From positions 1 through 64,000 of the forward strand of contig NZ_CALIST010000033.1 in NCBI RefSeq assembly GCF_938041645.1: a stretch of 64,000 nt of DNA, written 5' to 3'. The notes beneath the pieces are model-generated. The model did no database searches. It was not told the origin of the DNA and was given only the letters and a program-made list of their open reading frames with translations. Shown here in pieces: positions 45,529-55,037 of the stretch. Made by a program: the position numbers and the translations under genes. Source of the DNA: an uncultured Campylobacter sp. (GTDB lineage Bacteria > Campylobacterota > Campylobacteria > Campylobacterales > Campylobacteraceae). Position 1 is the first letter of the stretch. Every line of letters starts with the position of its first letter.

Positions 45529-46107
45529 TTAGCCGAAAACCCTTTTTAAATGCGCTTCGTAATCCCTCATAAAGCGCTCCATATCGGGATTTTTAATGAC
45601 GTCGTTGCACATAAAAGTAGGCAGCCTTTTCGTGCCTAAAAATTCATTTGCCTTATGAAAATGCAAATAAACGCCGTCCACGCCCACGCCCTCGAAAAAA
45701 TCGCCCGGCTTCTCAAACGCCTGAAGCGGAGCATTCCAAGTAACGCTTAGCATGTGCGATTTGCCCTTTATCAGCCCGCCTGTGCCGTATCCGTCGTTTG
45801 GACTCGCGCTGTGCCGCCCGTCGTTTGCCACTATCTTGCCTATGCCGCCCATAAACACCTCGTCCACGTATTTTTTGACTAGCCAAGGCTCGCCCATCCA
45901 CCACGCGGGCATCTGCCAGATCACAGCATCCATCCATAGAAATTTTTCTACCTCGCCCTCTATATCGTAGCCCTCATGTATCGTAGTTTCGCGCGTTTCG
46001 TGCCCTAGGGCTTGTAGCGTTTTTTTGGCTAACTCGTGCAAAGTTTTGTTTAGCTTGCCGCCTTTGCCGTTAAAAGGTGCCCCACCGTTAATAAGTAGTA
46101 TTTTCAT
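45529..46107 (-). CDS. mdaB: MdaB-type NAD(P)H quinone reductase
   Basis: The 192-aa flavodoxin-fold protein starts at the ATG at 46107 (MKILLINGG), which has AAGGATC upstream; the frame extends 20 codons further without such a site. Motifs are INGGAPFNGKGGKLN (FMN phosphate loop), IWQMPAWWMGEPWLVKKYVDEVF and the late GVDGVYLHFHKANEFLG, typical for the MdaB family that reduces quinones by two electrons and protects against oxidative stress. It is convergent with the AraC gene. Confidence 0.88.
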   Translation of the reverse strand: MKILLINGGAPFNGKGGKLNKTLHELAKKTLQALGHETRETTIHEGYDIEGEVEKFLWMDAVIWQMPAWWMGEPWLVKKYVDEVFMGGIGKIVANDGRHSASPNDGYGTGGLIKGKSHMLSVTWNAPLQAFEKPGDFFEGVGVDGVYLHFHKANEFLGTKRLPTFMCNDVIKNPDMERFMRDYEAHLKRVFG

Positions 46108-46244
46108 TTTGATCCTTTGATTAAATTTATTCGTTAGCGACTCACCGCGCCTAAGTTCAAATTCCACCTCGCAGCCCTATGCGAAAATATAAGCGTAAAT
46201 TTTATGAAGCGTTTAATTACTAAATTTTGCTTTCACGCCGCAGT

Positions 46245-46865
46245 TTACCGCCCTAAAATTTCAAATTTATCGCCGTGCACCGCGATCGCTTCGGCGTTAT
46301 TTATCGGCGCCAAATTTAGCTTGCCGCCGTAAGCTTTTAAAATTTTAGCCGTGCTTTGCACGAAAGGCTCCTCGCCGTAGTGCACTACTGGATAGAATTT
46401 AACAAGATCTAGCCCGGTTTGCGCTGATACTAATTCACTACCACTCGCATCATCCATCATGGCTGCGTACTCCACGCTGGGAGCTGCGATCATAGCGCCA
46501 GCCGACTCGCCCACATACACGAGCTCGCCGCTTCGGACGCGCTCGGCAATCAGACCTGCGAGATCCTTCTTTTTAAGCTCGCGCAAAAGATAAAAGGTGT
46601 TGCCGCCGCTTACGTAAAGCACCTGCGCTGCGCCGATCTTTGCCTTCGCTTCGGTCTCGCTCGCTTTTGAAACGTCTAAAATTTGAACCTCAAAGCCCAT
46701 TTTAGCAAACGCCTCTTTCGCCTCGTCCACGTAGTCTCGGTACTCCTCTATGTTTGCCGCAGTCGGGATAAAAAGCACCTCTTTGGCGCGGATATTTTGC
46801 CTCGCATAGTCCTCAAAAAGCGTCGCCGCACCCGCAAAATAGGAACATAAAAACATCTCTATCAT
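46245..46865 (-). CDS. S51 family peptidase (dipeptidase E-like)
   Basis: The 206-aa protein shows the S51 pattern: LFIPTAANIEEYRDYVDEA, YVSGGNTFYLLRELKK and the nucleophile elbow VGESAGAMI (Ser in GESAG), then PVVHYGEEPFVQ. Members split Asp-X dipeptides or are related cyanophycinases. The ATG follows AAAGGAAAAACT. A possible small frame ends 14 bp upstream. Confidence 0.85.
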   Translation of the reverse strand: MIEMFLCSYFAGAATLFEDYARQNIRAKEVLFIPTAANIEEYRDYVDEAKEAFAKMGFEVQILDVSKASETEAKAKIGAAQVLYVSGGNTFYLLRELKKKDLAGLIAERVRSGELVYVGESAGAMIAAPSVEYAAMMDDASGSELVSAQTGLDLVKFYPVVHYGEEPFVQSTAKILKAYGGKLNLAPINNAEAIAVHGDKFEILGR

Positions 46866-47248
46866 AGTTTTTCCTTTAATTAAATTTGCGCTGATTTAAA
46901 GCGCTCGTAAAGCTCGGGCGTCATGACTGCGAGCAATGCGACCCAAACTAGCAGAGTAAATTCTACCGCGCCCACAAAGCAAGCGCACGACAAAAAACGG
47001 CGCGGGCGGAATTCTGTCGATAAAAGGGCAAAATTTACCGCCGCAGCAGTTTGCAAACTATGCAAAAACCGAACGCAGCGCAAATCACTCCACAATCGCC
47101 AACTGCCTGGCGATTTCAAACTTCACTGAAACGACGCGAGCCTGCTAGATTAAGCTGGCTAGAGGAGTCGATCAGAGCGAACGATCAAAATGATCAAATT
47201 AAGCCGATCAATCTAACCGATCAAAGCAAGTTAGCTAAGGCAAAACGG
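46866..47248. other. 383-bp gap with a possible small frame and a GATC cluster
   Basis: A minus-strand frame of 79 codons (46880-47119) ends with a membrane-like stretch VGAVEFTLLVWVALLAVM and TPELYERFKSAQI, 14 bp before the peptidase start; its N-terminal part looks random, so it may be the end of a decayed gene. Five GATC sites fall within 47170-47222. Confidence 0.4.
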
Positions 47249-48199
47249 CTAGTGCTTTTTATCTCTAAAAAATCTAACGATCTTAGCCTGCAGCTTGAAC
47301 CACTCGCTAAGCTCCATTATAGGCTGTCCCGCATAGTTTTTACCGCCCGCTAAGTCCTTGCTTATGCCGCCGCGCGCCGCGATCTGAGTGAAATCGCCCA
47401 CGCTTACGTGCCCGCCGCTGCCGCTCTGTCCGCCCATCACGACGTTGCGCCCGAGCGTCGTCGAGCCCGCAAGCCCCACCTGAGAGACGATGAGGCAGTT
47501 TTGCCCTAGCTCGCAGTTGTGCCCGATCTGAACGAGATTGTCGATCTTGCTGCCGCGCTTAACGATCGTCGAGCCGAATACCGCGCGATCGATCGTCGTG
47601 CATGCGCCGATCTCGACCTCGTCTTGCAGTACGACGTTGCCGTTATGATAAATTTTAACGTGCTCGCCCGTTTTGGTGTGCGCGTAGCCGAAGCCGTCGC
47701 TTCCGATGACGGCGTTTGCGTGGATTATGCAGCGCTCGCCGATGATCGTGTCATTGTAGATGACGGCGTTTGCGTGGATTATGCAGCCGCTTCCGATATG
47801 CACGTCATCACCGATATACGCGCCGCTTAAAATGACGCAATCCTCGCCGATCGTGGAATTTACGCCGATATGCACGATCTGCCCGATCTGCGCGCTGGCG
47901 GCAATCTTTGCGGGCGCGCCGCTGCGAATGAGGGGCTTGGCAAAATGCGCGCTTAAGATCGCAAAGGCTAGATGCGGGTTTTCGCACTCCAGCGCTCGCA
48001 CGCCGTTTGGAACTGCGGTGCCGCACTTTACCAATACGGCGGCCGCTTTGGTGGCGAATAAAAATTTCTCGTTTTTGTCGCTGTCGCAGTAGCTTAGCTC
48101 GCTTTGCCTTGCGTTTTGAAGCGAATTTATCGCAGTAATCTCCGCATCCGCTCCGCTAAGCTCTATGTTTAAAATTTCGGCAATTTTTGATAATTTCAT
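47249..48199 (-). CDS. lpxD: UDP-3-O-acylglucosamine N-acyltransferase
   Basis: The 316-aa enzyme adds the N-linked acyl chain to the lipid A precursor. An N-terminal uridine-binding domain (about 1-100) is followed by a left-handed beta helix of hexapeptide repeats (about 105-280), including the catalytic-His region NAVIGSDGFGYAHT and late NLVQIGHNCELGQN. It is the third gene of ilvB-ilvH-lpxD, with a 32-bp gap after ilvH. Confidence 0.95.
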   Translation of the reverse strand: MKLSKIAEILNIELSGADAEITAINSLQNARQSELSYCDSDKNEKFLFATKAAAVLVKCGTAVPNGVRALECENPHLAFAILSAHFAKPLIRSGAPAKIAASAQIGQIVHIGVNSTIGEDCVILSGAYIGDDVHIGSGCIIHANAVIYNDTIIGERCIIHANAVIGSDGFGYAHTKTGEHVKIYHNGNVVLQDEVEIGACTTIDRAVFGSTIVKRGSKIDNLVQIGHNCELGQNCLIVSQVGLAGSTTLGRNVVMGGQSGSGGHVSVGDFTQIAARGGISKDLAGGKNYAGQPIMELSEWFKLQAKIVRFFRDKKH

Positions 48200-48231
48200 T
48201 TGCGCTCCTTTGATTAAATTTTTATCGCCGC

Positions 48232-48702
48232 TTACATATCCAGCGCGACGCTGCCGCCGCGGACGATGTCGATCGGATTGTATTTTTTTATCGTCTTTAA
48301 AAATCCGTCGATGCGGTCTGCGTCGTCACACGCCATAATGACGATCTTGCTGTCGTCGCTGTTTGCGATGCTGCCGTTGTAGGCTTTTAAAACGGCATCG
48401 AGCCCCGCTAAATTTTCGCCCAGCGCGATCTTTACCAAAACCATCTCCTTTTCGACGAATTTTGCATCATCGATGACCTTGTAGACGGGGATCAGCTTAT
48501 GAAGCTGCTTAGTAATCTGCTCTATAACGCGCTCGTCGCCCGAAGTGACGATGCTAAGGCGCGATAGACCGGTGTTTGGGATCGGCGCAACAGTGAGGGT
48601 GTCGATATTATAGCCGCGCCCCGCGAAAAGCCCCGAGATCCGCGACAAAACGCCGTGCTCATCAGTAACGACGACCGAGATTATTCTTCTTATGCTATTC
48701 AT
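48232..48702 (-). CDS. ilvH: acetolactate synthase small subunit
   Basis: The 156-aa regulatory subunit starts at the ATG at 48702, one base after the ilvB stop; an upstream in-frame codon lies within ilvB. The N-terminal ACT domain (RRIISVVVTDEHGVLSRISGLFAGRGYNIDTL) binds valine for feedback control, and the second domain includes LVKIALGENLAGLDAVLKAY. It pairs with IlvB in branched-chain amino-acid synthesis. Confidence 0.95.
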   Translation of the reverse strand: MNSIRRIISVVVTDEHGVLSRISGLFAGRGYNIDTLTVAPIPNTGLSRLSIVTSGDERVIEQITKQLHKLIPVYKVIDDAKFVEKEMVLVKIALGENLAGLDAVLKAYNGSIANSDDSKIVIMACDDADRIDGFLKTIKKYNPIDIVRGGSVALDM

Positions 48703-48703
48703 C

Positions 48704-50398
48704 CTACGACTCCTGCTCAAAAATCATATTATAAAGCGCGCCGCCTGCGGGCACCATCGGCCAGACGTTTTCGAAACGATCGATCTTAGCCTCGATGATG
48801 CTTACTTTCTTACTCGCAAGAGCCTGCTTCAGCGCATCTTCAAATTCCGCTTTGGTGCTAACACTAAAGCCCACGCCGCCGAAGCCCTCGACAAGCTTTA
48901 CAAAATCAGGTTGCGAGCTAAGATCGGTCGATGAGAAACGCTGCCCGTAAAATAGGCTCTGCCACTGCCGCACCATGCCCAAGAAATTGTTGTTTAAGAC
49001 GATATTTACGACGTTTAGACCGCTCGCGCTCGCAGTCATCAGCTCTTGGATATTCATCAAAATCGAGCCGTCGCCGCTGAAATTTATAACGGGTCTATCT
49101 CCCGCATAAGCCTTCGCGCCCAATGCCGCGGGCAGGCCGTATCCCATCGTACCCTGCCCTCCGCTACTTAGCAGAGTGCGCGGCTTGCAAAACGGATAAA
49201 ACTGCGCGACCCACATCTGATGCTGCCCCACGTCCGTAGCAATAATAGCGTCCTCGCCCGCGATTTTTGCGGTACTTTGTATAACCCACTGCGGCTTTAA
49301 AATTTCATCGCTGTCGTTAAATTTAAGCGGGTGAATTTCATCGTATTTGCGGATGAGCTCGCGCCACTGCTCGAAATTTTTAGGGCTGACCTCGCTTCTA
49401 ATGCGCGGCAGCATCTCCTCTAGCACCGACTTCACGTCGCCCACGATCGGATAATCCGCGTTTATAATCTTTGAGATCGAGCTAGGATCGATATCGACGT
49501 GGATGATCTTTGCGTTTTTGCCGAATTCGCTAAGCTTGCCGGTGACGCGATCGTCAAATCTCGCGCCCAGGCAAATTATCAGATCCGACTCGCTAAGCGC
49601 CATATTTGCGGCGTAGCTGCCATGCATTCCTACCATGCCGAGGCGGTTTTTATCATCGCTTCGCATAGCCCCTAGTGCCATAAGGGTTTCAACGACCGGG
49701 ATCTGCGCAAACTCGCTAAGCTCGCGCACCAACTCGCTTGCGCCCGCGCTGATAATGCCGCCTCCGATGTAAAGAATAGGCTTTTTGCAGCTTGCGATTA
49801 GCTCGACGGCTTTTTTGATCTGTTTAGCGTTGCCCTTATAATTCGGCTTGTAAGTCTGCATCTTGATTTCGCTAGGATATTCAAAAATGCCTAGCTTTGC
49901 CGTCACGTCCTTCGGCACATCGACATGCACGGGCCCCGGTCTGCCGCTGCGAGCGATATAAAAAGCCTCTTTTAAAATTCTAGGCAGCTCTTCGATCGTT
50001 TTTACCAGATAGTTGTGCTTGACGCAGGGGCGTGAAATTCCGATCGCATCGATCTCTTGAAAGGCGTCGGTACCGATGAGCGAGGTCGCCACCTGTCCGC
50101 TGATAAGCACGATCGGGATACTGTCACTATACGCCGTAGCAAGCCCCGTAAGCGCGTTTGTAAATCCAGGACCGCTTGTGACGAACGCCACGCCGACCTT
50201 GCCGCTAGCGCGCGCGTATCCGTCCGCAGCCATCGCTGCGGCCTGCTCGTGGCGCACCAAAATGTGTCTGAAGTATTTTTGTTTGTAAATTTCATCGTAT
50301 ATGTTCAGCGCCGCGCCGCCGGGATAGCCGAAAACAACCTCGACCCCCTCCTGCCGCAACGCCTCCACGATCATCTGCGATCCGCTAATTTCTTTCAT
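48704..50398 (-). CDS. ilvB: acetolactate synthase large subunit
   Basis: The 564-aa thiamine diphosphate enzyme condenses pyruvate (or with 2-ketobutyrate) in Ile/Val/Leu synthesis. The N-terminal catalytic Glu region (FGYPGGAALNIYD, RHEQAAAMAADGYARASGKVG), central FAD domain and C-terminal TPP motif GDGSILMNIQELMTAS ending near NNNFLGMVRQWQ are present. Full length. It is the first gene of the ilv-lpxD unit. Confidence 0.96.
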   Translation of the reverse strand: MKEISGSQMIVEALRQEGVEVVFGYPGGAALNIYDEIYKQKYFRHILVRHEQAAAMAADGYARASGKVGVAFVTSGPGFTNALTGLATAYSDSIPIVLISGQVATSLIGTDAFQEIDAIGISRPCVKHNYLVKTIEELPRILKEAFYIARSGRPGPVHVDVPKDVTAKLGIFEYPSEIKMQTYKPNYKGNAKQIKKAVELIASCKKPILYIGGGIISAGASELVRELSEFAQIPVVETLMALGAMRSDDKNRLGMVGMHGSYAANMALSESDLIICLGARFDDRVTGKLSEFGKNAKIIHVDIDPSSISKIINADYPIVGDVKSVLEEMLPRIRSEVSPKNFEQWRELIRKYDEIHPLKFNDSDEILKPQWVIQSTAKIAGEDAIIATDVGQHQMWVAQFYPFCKPRTLLSSGGQGTMGYGLPAALGAKAYAGDRPVINFSGDGSILMNIQELMTASASGLNVVNIVLNNNFLGMVRQWQSLFYGQRFSSTDLSSQPDFVKLVEGFGGVGFSVSTKAEFEDALKQALASKKVSIIEAKIDRFENVWPMVPAGGALYNMIFEQES

Positions 50399-50853
50399 AC
50401 GCCCATCCTGTTTAGTTGGAATAATTTTGTGATTATATTATTTTGTAAATTAAATTTCACGAATTTAAGGCGCTAAATCGGGTCGAATTTCAAATTTAAT
50501 AGCGGCGTAGACGAAGCAAAATTTTGGAATTTAGCGAGAGTGGAAAAGGCAAATTTAAAATTTAGTCATAAATTTAAAACGGACGGGATGTTCGGATTTA
50601 AAATTTTAAAGTGCAGATTTTATCTTGACAAAACACAGCGCATCAGTTTTAACATAGAATTTTAGATTGAAATTTTACCACGCTAGGCTCGATTAAATTT
50701 ACAAAATTCTTTGAAATTTTATCGTAGCGCAGAGCGATGCCAGCGTAAATTTTAAATTCCATCGCTACAAAATTTTAAAATTTAGCCGTAAATTTAGGGC
50801 GGGCGGAATCTCGATTATAAAATTCTAAAATTCCGCCCACGTAAAATTAAATT
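50399..50853. repeat. 455-bp AAATTT-rich gap
   Basis: No gene. AAATTT, AAAATTTTAAAATTT and GCGGAAT words recur, similar to the arrays at 7.5 kb and 37.3 kb. The first 50 bases contain the ilvB promoter region. Confidence 0.5.
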
Positions 50854-51573
50854 TTAAAACCCTCTATCTACCTGCACGCCTACGCCTACGCTAGCGCAGT
50901 TACCGCTTTGCGGATCGCAGTCGCCGAAGCTTGTGACGCTGCTGGATCTTTTCGAGCGGATCGTTCCCATATGCATAGGCACCGGCATGTTACGGCGCGA
51001 GCTTCCGCCGATTTCGCTATCGCTCATACTATTAGAACTTCTCTTGCGAGAATAATCATCGCGCGGAGGTGGCGGTGGCGGAGGAGGTGGTTTTATACCT
51101 CCCGGAGGTGGTGGCATACCGCCAGGAGGTGGGGGAGGAGGCGGCATCATGCCGCCGTGCCTACCATATCCTCGCGGAGGAGGTGGCGGTAAAGTGCCGG
51201 TTTCTGTGATCGTGATGCCATTGCCGTAATTTTCAACGCGTCTGTAAGTAGAGCCTCCGTAAACCGTGCGGGTGCGGGTCTTTTCGACCACGACTATATC
51301 GCGCTCAGGCTGCACCGGCTGCTGCACATTAGCTCTAGGCGATATTTCAAAGCTCTTCTGCAATTTGGCGGTATCGTAACTTGCAAAGCCGTTGATGCCC
51401 TTTAGCTCATCTGCACTTGAAATTTCGCGCTTTTGGCGGTATTGCATAAGCATATCCGCCCTACCCGCATCAAGTCCGCCGATCGTCATCAGCTCATAGC
51501 GACTAGCTTCATTTATGTTGATTTTCGCCGCGGCGAGGCTCACTAAAAGAGCCAAAATCACTAAATTTTTCAT
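50854..51573 (-). CDS. secreted helix-hairpin-helix protein with polyproline tracts
   Basis: The 239-aa protein starts at the ATG at 51573, with AAGGAG upstream. A signal peptide (1-16, ending LAAA) precedes a ComEA-like HhH domain (ININEASRYELMTIGGLDAG, about 17-75), which suggests DNA binding in the periplasm. A linker follows, then several polyproline runs (up to nine Pro) separated by GG or GYGRHGG-type spacers (about 125-170), and a Ser-rich tail with a possible disulfide CDPQSGNC near the end. The combination is unusual. A role in DNA uptake is a guess. Confidence 0.75.
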   Translation of the reverse strand: MKNLVILALLVSLAAAKININEASRYELMTIGGLDAGRADMLMQYRQKREISSADELKGINGFASYDTAKLQKSFEISPRANVQQPVQPERDIVVVEKTRTRTVYGGSTYRRVENYGNGITITETGTLPPPPPRGYGRHGGMMPPPPPPPGGMPPPPGGIKPPPPPPPPPRDDYSRKRSSNSMSDSEIGGSSRRNMPVPMHMGTIRSKRSSSVTSFGDCDPQSGNCASVGVGVQVDRGF

Positions 51574-51651
51574 GTGCGCTCCTTTGTTGGAAGTTACCAA
51601 ATTCTAAACCCTCACGATAAATCTTTGATTAACACGCAAGCAAAATTTTGC

Positions 51652-51657
51652 TACAAT
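51652..51657 (+). promoter_or_regulatory. -10 box of the pta promoter
   Basis: TTTTGCTACAAT lies 30 bases before the pta ATG; this is an extended -10 type, with no -35 at 17 bp. Confidence 0.5.
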
Positions 51658-51686
51658 TGCCTATCTTATTTCAAAAGGATCAACCG

Positions 51687-53285
51687 ATGAACGGAATTTT
51701 GCTCCTATGCGACGAACCAGCCGCCTACCAATCCGAGCTAAAAAAACTAGATAAAATTTTATCCATGAGCTTTCACAACGTTTTGCAACTTTGCATCGCT
51801 GGCGATAATGCCCTTTTTAGCAGGAGCGAACTTGAAAAAGCGCTCGCAAACGGGCAAGATGAGCGCGTGCGAAAGGCGGCGATAGAGCGCTTCGCACAAA
51901 TTTTAGAGCAGTGTAATTTTGTGCTGGTTCGCGGCGTAGCGGGAGCTGATCTGCGCGAGCTAAATTTACAAATCGCAAAGGATCTAAATATCCCTGTTTG
52001 CGGATTTTATCCTAACGAAATTGCCGCGCGCATCGGCACGCGCTTGATCACCGCAGCAAAAGCGGTAAGCTTTGCCAGCATATATGAGGATAAAATTTCA
52101 TTTTCCGTGCTAAGATCTGCACAAGAGGGTGCAAATTCTAAAAAATCGGAGCTTTGCGGTAAAAATTCCGCCTGCGAAAAGGGCGCAAAATTTCACGACG
52201 AAAATTCCGCTTGCCAAAGCGGCGCGATAGAACTTGATAAAGTCGTTGCCGACAAAAGCTACTTCACGGACGCCGCAAACTCCACGCGCTGTGAAATTCT
52301 AACCCCATTGAAATTTGAAAGCAAGCTCTACGCCAAGGCTCGCGCGAACGTTAAAACCGTCGTGCTTCCAGAAAGCGATGACGAGAGAATTCTGCGCGCG
52401 GCTGCGATCATTAAGCAAAGCGGAGCGGCAAATTTGATCCTTCTGGGGCGCGAGGATGAAGTGCAAAAAAGCGCAAGCAAGCTAGGTCTCGATCTAAGCG
52501 GCGTTAAAATTTTAGATCCGCAGACGGATGCGAGCTTAGAAAAATTTGCGCGCGATCTATATGAGCTTCGCAAGGCAAAGGGCATGAGCGAGGCGCAGGC
52601 GCGCGATTTAGTGCGCGATCGCACCTACTTCGGCACGATGCTCGTGTATGAGGGGCTAGCCGATGCGATGGTAAGCGGTGCCAGCACGACTACTGCGGAG
52701 ACGATCCGCCCCGCGCTTCAGATCATCAAGACCAAGCCGGGCATCGCAACCGTTAGCGGCGCGTTTATAATGTGCCTGGATACGCAGGCTCTGCTTTTTG
52801 CCGACTGCGCCGTAGCGCCGAGCCCGAGCGCGGAATATCTGGCGGGTATCGCGATCTCAAGCGCCGCGACCGCAAAGGCGTTCGGGTTTGAGCCGCGTGT
52901 GGCGATGTTAAGCTACTCCAGCGGCGATAGCGGCAGCGGCGATAGCGTGGAATTTATCAAAACGGCGACACAAAAAGCACGCGAAAAGGCGCCCGAGCTT
53001 CTTATCGACGGACCGCTACAATTCGATGCTGCGGTCGATCCGGCGGTTGCCAAGAAAAAAATGCCGAATTCTGCGGTCGCAGGGCGCGCGAACGTATTTA
53101 TCTTCCCCGATCTTAACTGCGGAAATATCTGTTACAAAGCCGTGCAGCGCACCGCAGGCGCCGTGGCGATCGGGCCGATTCTGCAGGGCTTAAAAAAGCC
53201 GGTAAACGATCTAAGCCGCGGCTGCAAGGTCGCCGATATCGTAAACACGATACTTATCAGCGCCATTCAAGCAGGAGAGAATTAA
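51687..53285 (+). CDS. pta: phosphate acetyltransferase with a low-complexity insertion
   Basis: The enzyme converts acetyl-CoA to acetyl phosphate, feeding AckA. I use the ATG at 51687 (MNGILLLCDEP), which has AAAGGATC; the frame is 13 codons longer. An N-terminal P-loop/DRTGG-related domain (about 1-145) and the C-terminal catalytic PTA domain (about 212-532, VVLPESDDERILRAA, RDRTYFGTMLVYEGLADAMVSG) are joined by an extra Ser/Cys/Lys/Ala-rich stretch (about 145-204; 52120-52300) with a repeated NSAC unit. Its TAA overlaps the ackA ATG. Confidence 0.92.
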   Translation: MNGILLLCDEPAAYQSELKKLDKILSMSFHNVLQLCIAGDNALFSRSELEKALANGQDERVRKAAIERFAQILEQCNFVLVRGVAGADLRELNLQIAKDLNIPVCGFYPNEIAARIGTRLITAAKAVSFASIYEDKISFSVLRSAQEGANSKKSELCGKNSACEKGAKFHDENSACQSGAIELDKVVADKSYFTDAANSTRCEILTPLKFESKLYAKARANVKTVVLPESDDERILRAAAIIKQSGAANLILLGREDEVQKSASKLGLDLSGVKILDPQTDASLEKFARDLYELRKAKGMSEAQARDLVRDRTYFGTMLVYEGLADAMVSGASTTTAETIRPALQIIKTKPGIATVSGAFIMCLDTQALLFADCAVAPSPSAEYLAGIAISSAATAKAFGFEPRVAMLSYSSGDSGSGDSVEFIKTATQKAREKAPELLIDGPLQFDAAVDPAVAKKKMPNSAVAGRANVFIFPDLNCGNICYKAVQRTAGAVAIGPILQGLKKPVNDLSRGCKVADIVNTILISAIQAGEN

Positions 53286-54517
53286 TGGATATCCTAGTCA
53301 TAAATTCCGGCTCGAGCTCGGTTAAATTTAAATTCCACGATATGCTAAATCACGCCTGCATCGCAAGTGGGCTCATCGAGGAGATCGGCTCGACGCACGC
53401 AAGCGGAAGCATCAATTGCGCCAACGGACGAAGCATAAAGGTTGAAAACGAGCAAATTCCAAATCACGAAACCGCGATCGCAATCGCGATTGATCTTTTA
53501 AAACAAAGCGGAGTAATCAAAGATCTAACTCAAGTAGGCGGCATCGGACACCGCATCGTTCAGGGTGCGGATTATTTCGACGCTCCCGCGCTCATAGATG
53601 AGGACGTAATGGCTAAAATCGCCGAGCTTGCGCCGCTTGCACCGCTACACAATCCCGCAAATTTAGCAGGCATCAAATCCTGCCTAAAGATCGCTCCTAA
53701 AATTCCGAATGTCGCGGTTTTCGATACGATCTTTCATCAAAGCATCCCGCCGTATGCGTATATGTACGCGCTGCCGTATGAATTCTACGAAAAATATAAG
53801 GTTCGCCGCTACGGCGCGCACGGCACATCGCATTGGTTTGTCTCGACGATGGGGGCGAAATTTTTACGTAAGAAATACGAAAACTTCAACGCCATTACGC
53901 TACATCTCGGCAACGGCTCGAGCGTGAGCGCCATAGAAAACGGCAAGTGCATCGACACCTCGATGGGGCTAACGCCGCTTGAGGGGATCATCATGGGCAC
54001 CAGATGCGGCTCGATCGATCCTGCGATCATCCCATACATCGAGCGCGTCGCGGGCTACAACGCGCAGGATATGGACGTCATAATGAACAAAAAAAGCGGA
54101 CTTTTGGGCATCTGCGGCGCAAGTGATCTGCGAAAGGTATATGAAAAGATGGAGGGTGGCGAGCCGCGCGCGAAACTAGCGTTTGAGATGCTCGTGTACA
54201 GCGTCGTTAAGATGATCGGAGCGTATTACGCCGTGCTTGGGCGCGTGGACGCTTTGATCTTTACCGGAGGTATCGGCGAAAATGCGCCGCATTTTAGACA
54301 AAATGTCTGCGAGAAGCTCGCTCATATCGGCATCGAAATCGATGCGACAAAAAACGCAAAAAATACCGGCTCGATTAGAAATTTAAGCGCGGCGGATAGT
54401 AAAATCAAAACACTCGTAATCCCCACCAACGAGGAACTTGCGATCGCTGAAGCTACGGTCGATACGATCAACAAAAACTCCGCGCAGATCGACTATCAGA
54501 AATACTCGGAATTTTAA
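53285..54517 (+). CDS. ackA: acetate kinase
   Basis: The 410-aa enzyme makes ATP and acetate from acetyl phosphate. Motifs are INSGSSSVKFK at the start, VAVFDTIFHQSIPPYAYMYALP, the RRYGAHGTSHWF His motif and HLGNGSSVSAI, then FTGGIGENAP. The start overlaps the pta stop (TAATG), so Pta and AckA are coupled; with acetate metabolism this is the usual pair. Confidence 0.97.
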   Translation: MDILVINSGSSSVKFKFHDMLNHACIASGLIEEIGSTHASGSINCANGRSIKVENEQIPNHETAIAIAIDLLKQSGVIKDLTQVGGIGHRIVQGADYFDAPALIDEDVMAKIAELAPLAPLHNPANLAGIKSCLKIAPKIPNVAVFDTIFHQSIPPYAYMYALPYEFYEKYKVRRYGAHGTSHWFVSTMGAKFLRKKYENFNAITLHLGNGSSVSAIENGKCIDTSMGLTPLEGIIMGTRCGSIDPAIIPYIERVAGYNAQDMDVIMNKKSGLLGICGASDLRKVYEKMEGGEPRAKLAFEMLVYSVVKMIGAYYAVLGRVDALIFTGGIGENAPHFRQNVCEKLAHIGIEIDATKNAKNTGSIRNLSAADSKIKTLVIPTNEELAIAEATVDTINKNSAQIDYQKYSEF

Positions 54518-55037
54518 ATTTGATCTAGCGGGATTCCGCGGTTATTTTGCGAGCAGCGATACCAACTGCCTTTTTCGTTAGGCAATTAATTAAATTTTAG
54601 GCTTTGGTTGCAAGTCTACGCGAAATGAAAGAGCCTTTTATTTTAGAGGCTTTCTGGCTAAGACGATACGAGAAATTGCTACGCTACGCGCGGGTTTAAA
54701 TTTTATTTGTCGCTTCCGATAAGGCTTAAATTCTTGCTCGGAAGAGGCGGAGCGGAAGGGGCTATACTTGCGAAGCGCCCTTTTACTTTGCCTCGGCTAG
54801 CAACCGCAAGCAGGTCTACCGCCCAAACCCCGCCTAGATCACTACGCGTTAGAAGCGGCGAGATTTTATTTTTAAACAAAGCTTTGCTGGTTAAATTTAA
54901 TAAATTTTATTTCAAATTTGACCGCAAAATTCCAAAACAGGTCCTTATTGTGAAATTTACCGGATAATAAGGCATAAAATTTTAAAATTTAGCGCGAGTC
55001 GGGTTTTGAGGCGCAAATTTTATTAAAGGAGCGAACG
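54518..55037. other. 520-bp non-coding gap after ackA
   Basis: Contains a terminator-like hairpin (54628-54653) and no supported gene; a frame of 86 codons at 54707-54967 lacks a ribosome site. The end is AAATTT-rich with AAAGGAGC before the next gene. Confidence 0.5.
54628..54653 (+). terminator. possible rho-independent terminator after ackA
   Basis: AAAGAGCCT and AGGCTTT form a short stem around an A/T loop, followed by TTTCT. It lies about 110 bases after ackA. Confidence 0.4.

Noticed and set aside
54707..54967. 86-codon frame after ackA
   Set aside because: No ribosome site; basic, random-looking composition.
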